Assembly: GCA_016223085.1 (NCBI GenBank)
Contig: JACRPS010000029.1
Coordinates: forward strand, 62,001 to 126,000
Reading direction: 5' to 3'
DNA length: 64,000 nt
Source: Chloroflexota bacterium
Lineage (GTDB): Bacteria; Chloroflexota; Anaerolineae; Aggregatilineales; Phototrophicaceae
The translations under genes were made by a program, and so were the position numbers. The notes beneath the pieces are model-generated. The model made no database searches and was not told the DNA's origin. It worked only from the letters and a program-made list of their open reading frames with translations. Shown here in pieces: positions 16,674 through 25,362 of the stretch. Every line of letters begins with the position of its first letter. Position 1 is the stretch's first letter.

Positions 16674-17495
16674 TTACGGATTGAGGAGCCGCCGCAAATC
16701 GGCATACTCTGGCGCTGCCAGCGCCGCCCACAGTTCGACGCGCAGCGCCTCGTTGGCGTGCGCCAGCGCCGCGTGACACCGCGCCGCCCCGCCGGCGGAA
16801 TCGCCCCGGCGTGCCAGCACCAGCCCGCGCCCGAACGTAAACGCCGCGTCGCCCGGCAGCAGCGATTCCAGCAGCGCATAATCGGCTTCCGCTGCGTCAA
16901 GCAAACCCGCTGCGAGATTGGCCGCCGCGCGTTTGGCGAGCAGGCCAAGTTTGAGATTCGCGCCGATGCGGTTGCCGTCGGTGTCCATCTGGCCGCGCAG
17001 GTGGTCAAGCGCTGCCGTAAAAGCCTGCGCCGCCCCGGCAGGGTCGCCATCCTCCGCCGCCAGATCGCCGGCGCGCTCCAGCCAGCGCCAGGTGCGCGGC
17101 AGCGTGTCCAGCAGCGCTCGCGCTTCGTCATGCTGCCCGCTGCGCAGCAGCAGTTCCAGCAGCCGCGCCGCCACACGCTCATCACCCGGCTTCAGCACCC
17201 GCGCCTGCTGCATCGCCCGCAGCGCCCCCGGCCAGTCATTCCGACGCTGGCAGATGATCGAACGCTGTACGTAGTCATCCGCGTCCGGCTGCGCCAGCGC
17301 GTCCAGATCATCCAGCGCCGCCAGAAGATGATCGTCGCCGTCCAGCGGCAGCCGCAGCAGTACCGCCGCCCGCAGCCGCCGCGCGGTGTCATCGCCGGGG
17401 TCGGCATTTAACTGCTGGTTGAGCATATCAAGCGCGTCCGCCAGTTCGCCGGTGCGGATAAAGGCTTCTGCCACTTGCAGCAGGCTGTAAGTCAT
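16674..17495 (-). CDS. TPR-repeat protein
   Basis: The 273-residue product is a helical array of about six TPR units. The pattern is clearest in LLQVAEAFIRTGELADALDML, ARLLELLLRSGQHDEARALL and LERAGDLAAEDGDPAGAAQAF. It has no signal peptide or TM segment, so it is a cytoplasmic scaffold. AAGGA lies 7 bases before the ATG. A family A MITE ends only 12 bases upstream of the start codon, so any promoter must lie in or beyond that element, or the gene is read through from the next gene upstream. Confidence 0.85.
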   Translation of the reverse strand: MTYSLLQVAEAFIRTGELADALDMLNQQLNADPGDDTARRLRAAVLLRLPLDGDDHLLAALDDLDALAQPDADDYVQRSIICQRRNDWPGALRAMQQARVLKPGDERVAARLLELLLRSGQHDEARALLDTLPRTWRWLERAGDLAAEDGDPAGAAQAFTAALDHLRGQMDTDGNRIGANLKLGLLAKRAAANLAAGLLDAAEADYALLESLLPGDAAFTFGRGLVLARRGDSAGGAARCHAALAHANEALRVELWAALAAPEYADLRRLLNP

Positions 17496-17507
17496 CGTGT
17501 AGTCCTT

Positions 17508-17588
17508 AGTGTCTATCCATAAACCCTTCGTAGGGGCACGGCATGCCGTGCCCCTACGACAAATAAAAGAGGTTTACGGATAGGTTCT
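17508..17588 (+). mobile_element. MITE-like element, family A
   Basis: An 81-bp copy almost identical to that at 14354 has terminal repeats CTATCCATAAACC and GGTTTACGGATAG and the same 28-bp core palindrome. It is flanked by TTA on both sides (CCTTA before, CTTA after). It sits 12 bases upstream of the TPR gene start. Confidence 0.88.
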
Positions 17589-17636
17589 TAGTCTTCAGCC
17601 GTCAGTTTTTGTCTTATAACTGTAGACTGATGACTT

Positions 17637-18269
17637 TTACTCATCCCCTGGCAGGCCGAAGACATACGCCCGCTTGCGCGCGTCCATCGCCGTACCAAGC
17701 TGGGTATTGGCGCGGGTGCGCCAGGTGGTGTGAATGTCCTTGACGAAGCTCGCCAGCAGTTCGTAAGCCAGCATCGTGAAGTCCGTTTCCTCCAGGGTGG
17801 ACGCCTGACGCGGCCAGCCGTAGCCCCAGGCGAACCACGAGCCGTTCGGCAGAATCAGGAAGTCGTAAAACGAGGGGGTATCCGGTTCGCTGCCGATAAA
17901 CACGGCGATTCGCCCGCACAGTTCCTTAAACGCCGCGCCAGGAAGCTGCGCTTCGTCCCGCGCGTTCGGCCAGGCTGTGCCCGCCAGCGGCACAAAGATC
18001 ACACTCCAGTCCTCGATGGACAGTTGCAGCGCCCGCCGCCCGCCGCCCGCCGGGTGGTCAATCAGGCGCGGTTCGCCCAGTTCGGTCAGGCCGCGCCGCC
18101 GGCACTCCAGAACGGTAGTTTGCAGCGCGCCGAACAGCGCGTCGGTGAAGGCTTCCGTCTGCTGCTGCAAAAAACTGCGCTGCTGGCGGCGCTGGGTCAG
18201 AATTGTTTCCAGCGTCTTAAACGCCTGTTCGGTCGCTTTTTCGTGGTCACGGGTTTGAAAATCGGTCAT
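17637..18269 (-). CDS. uncharacterised soluble protein
   Basis: The 210-residue product opens with a charged helical region that could be a short coiled coil (residues 5-45, ILTQRRQQRSFLQQQ). A mixed domain follows with SIEDWSVIFVPLAGTAWPN, FYDFLILPNGSWFAWGYGWPR and a helical end. I recognise no family. It has no signal peptide. The TPR gene lies downstream on the same strand with a MITE between them. Its start is 60 bases from the sensor kinase stop upstream, so the three minus-strand genes may be one transcription unit. Confidence 0.7.
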   Translation of the reverse strand: MTDFQTRDHEKATEQAFKTLETILTQRRQQRSFLQQQTEAFTDALFGALQTTVLECRRRGLTELGEPRLIDHPAGGGRRALQLSIEDWSVIFVPLAGTAWPNARDEAQLPGAAFKELCGRIAVFIGSEPDTPSFYDFLILPNGSWFAWGYGWPRQASTLEETDFTMLAYELLASFVKDIHTTWRTRANTQLGTAMDARKRAYVFGLPGDE

Positions 18270-18329
18270 GGCTAAACCTGCCCAATCCTCTACTTTTATC
18301 CTGCATGTTACGCCGGAGCAGGAAATTTT

Positions 18330-20615
18330 TCAAATGGAGGGCGGCAGGCGCAGGCTGAAGCAGCTTCCGCGTCCCGGTTCGCTGGTCACGGTCAGGTCGC
18401 CGTCGTGTAACTGCGCGATCTCCCGCGCGATGCTCAGACCCAGCCCCATCCCGCCGCCTTCCGGCATCGCCCGGTAAAACGGTTCAAAGATATGGGGCAG
18501 ATGTTCCGGCAGGATGCCAACGCCGGTATCCTTCACCTGAATCTGCACCATGCCATCCTCCGCTTCAGCTTCGATGCGGATGCTGCCGCCGGAAGGCGTG
18601 TAATGAATGGCGTTGGTGATGAGGTTGGTCAGCACCTGATGGATGCGGTCGGGGTCAATCTCCAGCACGATTGGCAGGTTGGGCAGGTGACAGCTCAGGT
18701 GAATCTGCTTCAGTTCCGCTTCCGGCTGCTGCAACTCCACCAGCGCCGCCACAAATTCCTGCAGGTTAACCCGGCGGCGCTTAAGCTGGATGGTGCCGCG
18801 CTCGAAGCGCGACAGATCAAGCAGGTCTTCCACCAGATGTTTCAGCCGGTCGGAAACGTCATCGAGGATACGCAGATGTGAGTCGATCTCGTCGGGCCGC
18901 TTGCGCAGCAGATACAGCCGGGTTTTGAGGTTGGCAATCGGCGTGCGCAGTTCGTGGGAGGCGCGGGTGACAAAGTTGGCCTTTTGTTCCGCCAGCGCCT
19001 TTTCCTGGCTGATGTCCCGGATGATCGAAACGACGCCTTCCGCATGACCATCCCGGCTCGTAATGCGGGTGACGGTCAGCCGGGCGTCAAACTCGCTGCC
19101 ATCCTTGCGCCGCGCGCGGGTTTCAGTCGTCCACGTGCCGCTGGCGTGCACACTGCGAATCATCTCATTCCACGAGGCGGCAAAAGTATCGGGCGATAAG
19201 TTGCCGATGAAGATGGTTTTGGGGTCCCATTCGTCGGGCGCATAGCCGGTCAGCCGCTGCAGGGCGCTGTTGGTGTAGCGATAGGCAATGGAGTCTGGCT
19301 CGCTGCCGAAGATCATGCCGATCACCCCTTCGTTCATCGCGTCCAGAATGGCGCGCAGTTGGGCGCGTTCCCGTTCCAGTTCGGCGGTGCGGCTGGAAAC
19401 GCGCTGTTCCAGTTCTGCTGCCTGCCGCCGCAGCGCGTCGTACAGGCGCGCGTTGCGCAGCGCGATACCGGCCTGATCGGCGAAAGCGCGCAGCGTCTGC
19501 GCGTGCTGTTCCCGGAACACCCCGGCCATCTCGCTGTCCAGATTGATGAAGCCGATGGTTTCCCCATCTACCCGAATCGGCGCGCCCAGGTAAGCGGCAA
19601 TCCAGCGTGTTTCAGGAATGTCAATCCAGTCCCGGTCCTGTTTTACGTCGTTGACGATGACCGGCTGGCCGGTTTCGACCATACGATTGAATTTCGGGCT
19701 GTCATCCAGCCGGAAGGCCAGGCTGTCAAGCAGGGGTTCGAGTCCACGCTCGGCGTAACCCCGGCTGCCAACCACGCGCATGACACCGGCGTCGGTCATC
19801 GTGATTGTGGCAGCATCGTGTGGCACCAGCCGGGCAATGTGTTCCAGGATGCGGCGCAGCACTTCCTGCCGGTCGAGGGCGCTGTTGAGCGCCGCCGCCG
19901 TGTCACGCAGCGCCTCTGCCAGCACGCGCTGCTCATGTTCGGCCTTCTCGGCGCGTTGGCGCTCCGCGACATCCTCCGCCAACCGGCGTTCATTCTCGAT
20001 CAGCCGCAGGTGAAGCTGCTGGAAGTAGGCCAGCAGGATACCAACCGCGATCACCACTTCCAGCATCGCGGCGAAGGCATAGCCCCAGGGCGCAAACCAC
20101 TCGACCGGACGCAGAAACGGGTAATCCATCTGGTGCAGGCCGAACAGGATAAACACCCAGCCAACCACCCGGCTGCTGGTGGTCCGGGGCGGCGGCGCGC
20201 GGAGCATGGCAACGCCGGTTACGATGCGGGTAGTGCCCAGCAGCAAAAATACCGGCAGGTTGGCCGGCAGAAAGGGCATCTGCACCAGCGTGCCAACCAC
20301 CGCCCACACCGCTCCCAGCGCGAACAGCGCCAGCCACACGCGCGCGGGGTTTTTCCCGATGTAGGCATACGTGCCCCACAGCAGCAGCAGCCCCATCAAT
20401 AGATTCAGCAGGTGTTCGGTAATGGTGAGCAGCGCCGACGGCGCGAAAACGACGGCCAGCAGCACCATCGCATAACGCAACGGCAGCGCCGCCCAGGCAG
20501 CCGTCCACAGCCGCATCGCGCGGGTGGGTTCAACCCGGTACAGCGAGGCATAAACCCACATTAAAACCAGGGACGCGCACAGCACCGCGACCGTAGCGGG
20601 TGCCAGGGGTGACAC
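18330..20615 (-). CDS. membrane sensor histidine kinase (7TM-GAF-PAS-HisKA-HATPase)
   Basis: This 761-residue protein starts at a GTG with AGGA upstream. About seven TM helices span residues 5-198, then a linker coiled coil (205-245), a GAF domain (about 248-390), a second coiled coil, a PAS domain with PAC (about 420-540, LQRLTGYAPDEW and RRKDGSEFDARLTV), HisKA with the phosphate-accepting His554 in SHELRTPI, and HATPase (NAIHYTPSGGSI as N box, DTGVGI as G1, GMGLGLSI as G2). All kinase motifs are intact. No response regulator gene is adjacent, so it is an orphan kinase. The signal is unknown. Confidence 0.93.
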   Translation of the reverse strand: MSPLAPATVAVLCASLVLMWVYASLYRVEPTRAMRLWTAAWAALPLRYAMVLLAVVFAPSALLTITEHLLNLLMGLLLLWGTYAYIGKNPARVWLALFALGAVWAVVGTLVQMPFLPANLPVFLLLGTTRIVTGVAMLRAPPPRTTSSRVVGWVFILFGLHQMDYPFLRPVEWFAPWGYAFAAMLEVVIAVGILLAYFQQLHLRLIENERRLAEDVAERQRAEKAEHEQRVLAEALRDTAAALNSALDRQEVLRRILEHIARLVPHDAATITMTDAGVMRVVGSRGYAERGLEPLLDSLAFRLDDSPKFNRMVETGQPVIVNDVKQDRDWIDIPETRWIAAYLGAPIRVDGETIGFINLDSEMAGVFREQHAQTLRAFADQAGIALRNARLYDALRRQAAELEQRVSSRTAELERERAQLRAILDAMNEGVIGMIFGSEPDSIAYRYTNSALQRLTGYAPDEWDPKTIFIGNLSPDTFAASWNEMIRSVHASGTWTTETRARRKDGSEFDARLTVTRITSRDGHAEGVVSIIRDISQEKALAEQKANFVTRASHELRTPIANLKTRLYLLRKRPDEIDSHLRILDDVSDRLKHLVEDLLDLSRFERGTIQLKRRRVNLQEFVAALVELQQPEAELKQIHLSCHLPNLPIVLEIDPDRIHQVLTNLITNAIHYTPSGGSIRIEAEAEDGMVQIQVKDTGVGILPEHLPHIFEPFYRAMPEGGGMGLGLSIAREIAQLHDGDLTVTSEPGRGSCFSLRLPPSI

Positions 20616-20795
20616 AATAAAAATTCCTCGTTAAGCGGTACAGCCCGGTCTGAGTACGGACACAGAGAGCATAGCAGGTATTTCCAGCGTTGGCGATACG
20701 TGAGGCCGCCTGAAACCTGCGTTTCCCCGTGATGATCCTGACCAGTGTAAGCTGCCCCGCCTAACGGGAAACTCAATTGTTACATCTGTTAGGTT

Positions 20796-21956
20796 TTAAC
20801 CGTGCCGCCGCATAAACCGCTGCATCCGTTCCAGCGCGCGCTCAATGTTCTGCTGGCTGGTCGCGTAACTGGCGCGGATGTGCCCGGCGCCACTGCGGCC
20901 AAAGGCGCTGCCGGGGATCACCGCTACGCGCTCCTCGTACAGCAGCCGTTCGCAGAAATCCTCGTCGCTCATGCCGGTCGCGGCGATGCTGGGGAACGCA
21001 TAAAACGCGCCGCGCGGCTCAAAACACGTCAGCCCCAGTTCATTAAAGCCGGCCACGATCAGCCGCCGCCGTGTATCGTATTCCGACCGCATGGCTGCCA
21101 CATCGTCCTCGCCATGCTGCAGGGCTTCCAGCGCGGCCACCTGGCCCATCGTTGGCGCGGACATAATCAGATACTGGTGCAGCTTGCGCACGGCTTCCAT
21201 AATCGCCGGCGGCGCACAGACATAGCCGATACGCCAGCCGGTCATGGCAAACGACTTGCTCAGACCGCTGAGCAAAATCGTGCGCTCGTACATGCCGGGC
21301 AGTGACGCGAAGTTGGTGTGCTGGACGCCGTAAACCAGCCGTTCGTAAATCTCGTCGGACAGCACCATCAAATCGTATTTTTCAGCAATCGCGGCGATTT
21401 CCTTGAGCCGGTCACAGGACAGCACCGCGCCGGTCGGGTTGTTGGGGTAGTTAATGAGGATGGCTTTGGTGCGCGGGGTGACAGCCGCCTCCAGTTGCGC
21501 GCCCGTGACCTGAAAATCGTTCTCGGCGCAGGTATCCACCGGTACGGACACGCCGCCGGCCATTTCCACTGCCGCCGGGTTGGCGACAAAACACGGCTGC
21601 GGCACCAGCACCTCGTCGCTGGGGTCGAGGATAGCTTTTAGCGCCAGCCACATACCCTCGCTGACGCCGACGGTCACCAGAATCTGGTCGTCCGGGTTGT
21701 AGTGCAGCCCATACAGCCGGTAGATGTAGTCGGAGATGGCGCGGCGCAGTTCAATCGTGCCGGAGTTGGAGGTGTAGCGTGTGTTCCCCTGGCGCAGCGA
21801 TTCAACGCCTTTATCCACAATGTGCCCCGGCGTCACAAAATCCGGTTCACCGATACTGAGCGACACCACGTCGTCCATCGTGGCAGCAATATCAAAATAG
21901 CGGCGGATGCCGGAGGGACGCAACTGCTGAACGGTCTGGGCAACGAAATTTCGCAT
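20796..21956 (-). CDS. PLP-dependent class I/II aminotransferase
   Basis: I start at the ATG of MRNFVAQTVQQLRPSG; the longer open frame runs through the opposite-strand gene and is not protein-like. The 386-residue product has the class I fold: SIGEPDF near 34-40, NYPNNPTGAV at 169-178 with the PLP-contacting Asn, SDEIYERLVY, and the Schiff-base lysine K234 in SGLSKSFAMTGWRIGY. IRASYATS near the C-terminus holds the carboxylate-binding Arg. This is the aspartate/aromatic aminotransferase group that includes PatA and AspC-like enzymes. The exact amino donor cannot be told. A TATAAT on the minus strand lies at 21993-21998. Confidence 0.93.
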   Translation of the reverse strand: MRNFVAQTVQQLRPSGIRRYFDIAATMDDVVSLSIGEPDFVTPGHIVDKGVESLRQGNTRYTSNSGTIELRRAISDYIYRLYGLHYNPDDQILVTVGVSEGMWLALKAILDPSDEVLVPQPCFVANPAAVEMAGGVSVPVDTCAENDFQVTGAQLEAAVTPRTKAILINYPNNPTGAVLSCDRLKEIAAIAEKYDLMVLSDEIYERLVYGVQHTNFASLPGMYERTILLSGLSKSFAMTGWRIGYVCAPPAIMEAVRKLHQYLIMSAPTMGQVAALEALQHGEDDVAAMRSEYDTRRRLIVAGFNELGLTCFEPRGAFYAFPSIAATGMSDEDFCERLLYEERVAVIPGSAFGRSGAGHIRASYATSQQNIERALERMQRFMRRHG

Positions 21957-22313
21957 GATGGTGTGTTCTCGCTTCGAGCATGAGCCTTTGTGATTATAAT
22001 GCCACCAAACAGTTAGAGATACGCCAGACCTGACCAACTTGCCGAAAAAATTCGGACAGAGTGTACAATTGCCGCCCTGTGCTACAATTTTAATGTGGCC
22101 TTTACACCAGCGCGGTATAAAGGCATAACGATAATGCCGTTTAAAAATCAAACGCGGAGAAGCGCCGCCAGAGGCTGAAAGCCACTTGGAAGGTGGCTGG
22201 AAAAACAGGGTTTGTCGCTGCCGCTTCCTTATACTCGGACAAACAATCGTTTTTGTACAGCAGCCGACTATCAGAGACTGATTTTTTCTGGCAACTGGTG
22301 ACTGGAAACTGAA
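21957..22313. promoter_or_regulatory. divergent promoter region
   Basis: The 357 bases separate the aminotransferase from the plus-strand gene at 22314. A TATAAT box for the aminotransferase lies at 21993-21998 (minus), without a good -35. On the plus strand TTGCCG at 22039 and TACAAT at 22064 are 19 bases apart. A hairpin GCCACTTGGAAGGTGGC near 22180 resembles those at 5577-5682. No gene was seen. Confidence 0.4.
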
Positions 22314-22799
22314 GTGAACGACACAACGCTGGTAACGATTTGCGGGCTGGCCTCGCTGGGCATCGTCGTGGTGATGCTGGTGGCGCTGGTCATGCTGCGG
22401 GTTATGCGCTTCGGCGTGTTTGGCTTCGCCAACCTCATCATGCGGATGCTGACCGAGCCGAAAGACGAGGCCGACGTGGCCGACATTCAGGCGCAGGCGG
22501 TGCCACATATCAGCCCCACCGAGGTGCGCGCCCTGACCGAAACACTCGATTTTGACGCCGCGGTTGAACGCGCCCGCCAGGAAAAACTGGCGCAGCAGTC
22601 CGACGCGCTGATCGAGCCGCAGCCGTTTATCCCTGACCCGCCGGACTTGACGCCGCCAGTTCCCAACGTCAATTCGCCGGTCACGGGGCGCGTTTTCCGC
22701 GATGGCCGCTTCCGGCGCATGGCCGCCGGGATACACGGTCGGCTGCGCAATCTGAATTTTCGCCGGGTCGGGCGCGGCGGACCAATCAACGGCGCGTGA
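22314..22799 (+). CDS. single-helix membrane protein with LDFDAAVER motif
   Basis: The 161-residue product begins at a GTG with a poor ribosome site. It has an N-terminal TM helix (about 6-30) and a long polar tail predicted to be cytoplasmic or disordered. The tail carries the motif ETLDFDAAVERARQ, a proline-rich stretch and a basic end (FRRMAAGIHGRLRNLNFRR). The next gene has the same layout and the motif EALDFDSAVARQ, so the two are diverged paralogues. I recognise no family. Confidence 0.65.
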   Translation: MNDTTLVTICGLASLGIVVVMLVALVMLRVMRFGVFGFANLIMRMLTEPKDEADVADIQAQAVPHISPTEVRALTETLDFDAAVERARQEKLAQQSDALIEPQPFIPDPPDLTPPVPNVNSPVTGRVFRDGRFRRMAAGIHGRLRNLNFRRVGRGGPINGA

Positions 22800-22919
22800 A
22801 TCCATCCGGTGGCAGGCGCAAGTTCTGCAAATGACGTGCGTTTGCCGCATCGAAAACGCCAACATCGTCACCGGATGCTGCTCCGTTCTGTCTGGCAACT
22901 GGTGACTGGTGACTGATGG

Positions 22920-22998
22920 ATGACCGAAAACAGATTCATAGAATGTAGGGGCGAACCGGCGGTTCGCCCCTACGAAAAATCTATGTATCGGTTTTCAT
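22920..22998 (+). mobile_element. MITE-like element, family B
   Basis: A 79-bp element has inverted ends ATGACCGAAAACAGATTCATAG and CTATGTATCGGTTTTCAT around a palindrome with arm GTAGGGGCGAACCG. It lies between two paralogous genes and has no coding capacity of its own. Confidence 0.85.
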
Positions 22999-23018
22999 TT
23001 AACCAAGAGGTTGATGGT

Positions 23019-23555
23019 ATGCAGCAAGACATAGGGCCGGTACTGGTATCCATCTGCGGGCTGCTGTGCATCGGCGCGGGCCTGCTGGCCGTCGTGATTT
23101 TTCTCGTCCTGAAGGCCACCGGGCGCACCCTGCTCGATGCTTTTGATGAAATTGGCGGTGTGGCGGCGGCGCTGGGTATTGGCGAAGCCGCCGACGCCGG
23201 CGAGGATGCTTCTGTGCCGGTCAGGCCGCGTGGCCGCCGCAACCTGCGCGCCCGTGCTGAGGCGCTTGACTTTGACTCTGCTGTTGCCCGGCAGGTAGCC
23301 CCGCCGCCTGCGCCAGCCGCGCCGCCCCCACCGTTTGAAACCCCCGGCCAGCCGGTGAACCCGTCGCCCGCCGCCAGACCTGCGGCGTATCCAGCCACAC
23401 GCCCACCAGCGAGTCCACCTCCGCCCGCCACGCCGTCCCCCTTTGGCGACGACTCGCTGCCCACGCTGCGCCCGCGCCGCTTCCGCCGCGACCGCAGCGA
23501 CGATGCCGATGACGACCCGGACATGCTGGCCGGCATCATGGGCGAGGACGAATAG
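23019..23555 (+). CDS. single-helix membrane protein, proline-rich, paralogue
   Basis: AAGAGG lies 8 bases before the ATG of MQQDIGPVLVSICG; the open frame further upstream is only the translated MITE. The 178-residue product has an N-terminal TM helix (about 8-31), a DAFDEIGGVAAALGIGE helix, the motif EALDFDSAVARQ, a long Pro/Ala-rich stretch and an acidic end (DDADDDPDMLAGIMGEDE). Layout and motif match the gene at 22314. The function is unknown; the disordered tail suggests a protein-binding role, which is inference. Confidence 0.7.
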   Translation: MQQDIGPVLVSICGLLCIGAGLLAVVIFLVLKATGRTLLDAFDEIGGVAAALGIGEAADAGEDASVPVRPRGRRNLRARAEALDFDSAVARQVAPPPAPAAPPPPFETPGQPVNPSPAARPAAYPATRPPASPPPPATPSPFGDDSLPTLRPRRFRRDRSDDADDDPDMLAGIMGEDE

Positions 23556-23566
23556 CCCCAGGAATA

Positions 23567-23590
23567 ACCCCCTGTTAGGGGGGTGTTAGG
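23567..23590 (+). terminator. GC hairpin after the proline-rich gene
   Basis: AACCCCCTGTTAGGGGGG forms a short stem just after the stop codon. There is no long T run, so it is a weak terminator candidate. Confidence 0.35.
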
Positions 23591-23787
23591 GGCATTTCGC
23601 TACATTACAGTTGTAGTCCGAACTATGTTCCCGAAGAAAATAGTAGATCGCGGTTTCCAGATTCGTAGCCTGCGGTAGTGATTATACCGGTGCGTTGCTC
23701 TTTCTGACCATTTTTGGCAGCCGATATAACGCGCATTTTTCATTGGTCGCCACCTGATTTTAGAGGGGAAAAGAGGGGATAGAAGCA

Positions 23788-24699
23788 ATGAACAAAAGAG
23801 GTCTGTTACTTGTTCTGGTATTGCTGGTTCTGCTGGCTTTGATGCCGGCAGTAACCTCGGCAGCCATCGTGAACAATCCCGATGGAACAAAATCGGATAC
23901 ATTTATCGCGGATTATAATCCAAACGTTCGGATTACCGTCACCGTTCCGCAAACGTACAGCTACTGCACCAATGCTCCCAAAACCGATACCATTCGCGTG
24001 ACCGGACTGACCGGAACCGGACATACCATCATCGGCTGGGTGCAGGTTACTTATAAACTGTCAGATGGTTCCAGCGAAATCGTGGCTGAGATTCCTGTCA
24101 ACTATACGACTGATTTTACCGTTGATCTGTCGTATCTCTCCCCCTGGGAGTGGCCGGTAGCCGCTGATTACGGCAATGGACTTGTCACCAAGGAAGTCCA
24201 CGTCAGTTTGTCGTTTGAAGTCATTTCGCCTGCACCTTACTACGTGTTCGTTTATACGTTTGGCCCGGGTGGAGAAGGCAGTGAAGGGTTAGGCTGGGAT
24301 GTCTTCTGCACCGGTACTTTCCCGCCGCCACCGCCACCGCCGCCGGGAGTTGAAGGCTGCACGCCGGGCTACTGGAAGAATCACCGCTTCTGGACTAATG
24401 TATCGCTGGCGTCCGTCTACAGTGGCACGGTCAGCTACAATCTGGGCAACAATACCCTGCTCGATGCGCTGCGGTATAAGGGTGGTTCGGGTGTAACCGG
24501 CGCGGCGCGCATCCTGCTGCGTGCGGCAGCGGCAGCCTACCTCAACAGTCTCTACGTGGATTACCCCTTCAGCACGGGTTATATCCAGAGTCAGGTCAAC
24601 GCAGCGCTCGCCAGCTACAACCGGGAAACCATCCTGTCACTGGCAACGCGGCTTGATCTGGAGAACAATCTGGGCTGCCCGTTGGGAAATAGGAAATAA
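23788..24699 (+). CDS. secreted protein with CTPGYWKNH domain
   Basis: The 303-residue product has a signal peptide (basic MNKRG, long hydrophobic core, cleavage near TSAA). A beta-rich domain of about 150 residues follows (NVRITVTVPQTYSYC, VDLSYLSPWEW), then a short polyproline hinge. The C-terminal 110 residues start GCTPGYWKNHRFW, a motif known from many secreted bacterial and archaeal proteins of unknown role. Cysteines in the first domain and at both ends of the last suggest disulfides. It is exported and released or surface-bound; no anchor is visible. A strong terminator follows. Confidence 0.85.
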   Translation: MNKRGLLLVLVLLVLLALMPAVTSAAIVNNPDGTKSDTFIADYNPNVRITVTVPQTYSYCTNAPKTDTIRVTGLTGTGHTIIGWVQVTYKLSDGSSEIVAEIPVNYTTDFTVDLSYLSPWEWPVAADYGNGLVTKEVHVSLSFEVISPAPYYVFVYTFGPGGEGSEGLGWDVFCTGTFPPPPPPPPGVEGCTPGYWKNHRFWTNVSLASVYSGTVSYNLGNNTLLDALRYKGGSGVTGAARILLRAAAAAYLNSLYVDYPFSTGYIQSQVNAALASYNRETILSLATRLDLENNLGCPLGNRK

Positions 24700-24718
24700 A
24701 CGAATGGATTGAACTGCA

Positions 24719-24752
24719 ACGGCTGGCGCTCAACACGCCAGCCGTTTTTGTT
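24719..24752 (+). terminator. rho-independent terminator
   Basis: Ten-base stem ACGGCTGGCG and CGCCAGCCGT with a seven-base loop, followed by TTTTTGTTT. It ends the CTPGYWKNH gene. Confidence 0.88.
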
Positions 24753-24753
24753 T

Positions 24754-24835
24754 AGAACCTATCCGTAAACCTCTTTTATTTGTCGGTAGGGGCACGGCAT
24801 GCCGTGCCCCTACGAAGGGTTTATGGATAGACACT
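24754..24835 (-). mobile_element. MITE-like element, family A
   Basis: An 82-bp inverted-orientation copy has ends CTATCCGTAAACC and GGTTTATGGATAG and the common 28-bp core. TTA bounds it on both sides. Its far end supplies the stop codon context of the minus-strand gene at 24835 (GAC TAA GTG). Confidence 0.88.
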
Positions 24836-25362
24836 TAGTCTTCCCCCTGTGCCCACGCTTCCAGCACGGCTTCCAGTTCCCGACGGATAGCAAGCCGCCG
24901 CGCCGGGTCGTAAGTGGTGTGGTAGCGCCAGTCGCTTTCCAACGGCGGGCTGGCGTCGCCCTGGTAATAGGTGTCAAAGCCGCGCTTGAGCGAATGGTAG
25001 ACCGCCTCCGGGCTGTAATACGGCGCCTGATAGTCCAGCGTTTTCTCGCCAACGGCCACCGTTACCACCGCGCCGCTGATCGCCCAGATGCCCAGCAGCC
25101 CCAGCGTTTTGTGTTCGTAATAGTTGCTGCTCTTGTACCACAGCGCCGCGCCCACCCAGATTGGCGGCCCTAGCCCGCGAAATGATCTTGGCCCAAAACA
25201 GACGATGCCGGGGCGGTGCCGCCAGTGATACTCCTCCAGATAACCGAAGGCGTTTAACTCGTCCAGGACGGCGATCAGCACATCCTGGTGGGGAGCGCCG
25301 GCGGCCTCCTGCTGGCGCTTTTGCAGCCGCCGCATGATTTCGTCGTAGCGATCATCATTCAT
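24835..25362 (-). CDS. uncharacterised small protein with weak central helix
   Basis: The start is the ATG of MNDDRYDEIMRRLQKRQ, which overlaps the Nudix stop by 8 bases. The 175-residue product has a helical charged N-terminus, a hydrophobic centre (LGLLGIWAISGAVVTVAVG) that could be one TM helix, and a helical end rich in Arg and Glu. I recognise no family. The stop codon is made at the junction with the family A MITE, so the present C-terminus may have been shortened or extended by that insertion. Confidence 0.65.
   Translation of the reverse strand: MNDDRYDEIMRRLQKRQQEAAGAPHQDVLIAVLDELNAFGYLEEYHWRHRPGIVCFGPRSFRGLGPPIWVGAALWYKSSNYYEHKTLGLLGIWAISGAVVTVAVGEKTLDYQAPYYSPEAVYHSLKRGFDTYYQGDASPPLESDWRYHTTYDPARRLAIRRELEAVLEAWAQGED

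Noticed and set aside
19359-20402. 347-codon plus-strand frame opposite the sensor kinase
   Set aside because: It is an antisense shadow; composition is that of a reversed GC-rich gene.
20796-22898. 700-codon open frame on the minus strand as one protein
   Set aside because: Only the last 386 codons look like a protein (an aminotransferase); the first part is antisense to the gene at 22314 and shows no domain.
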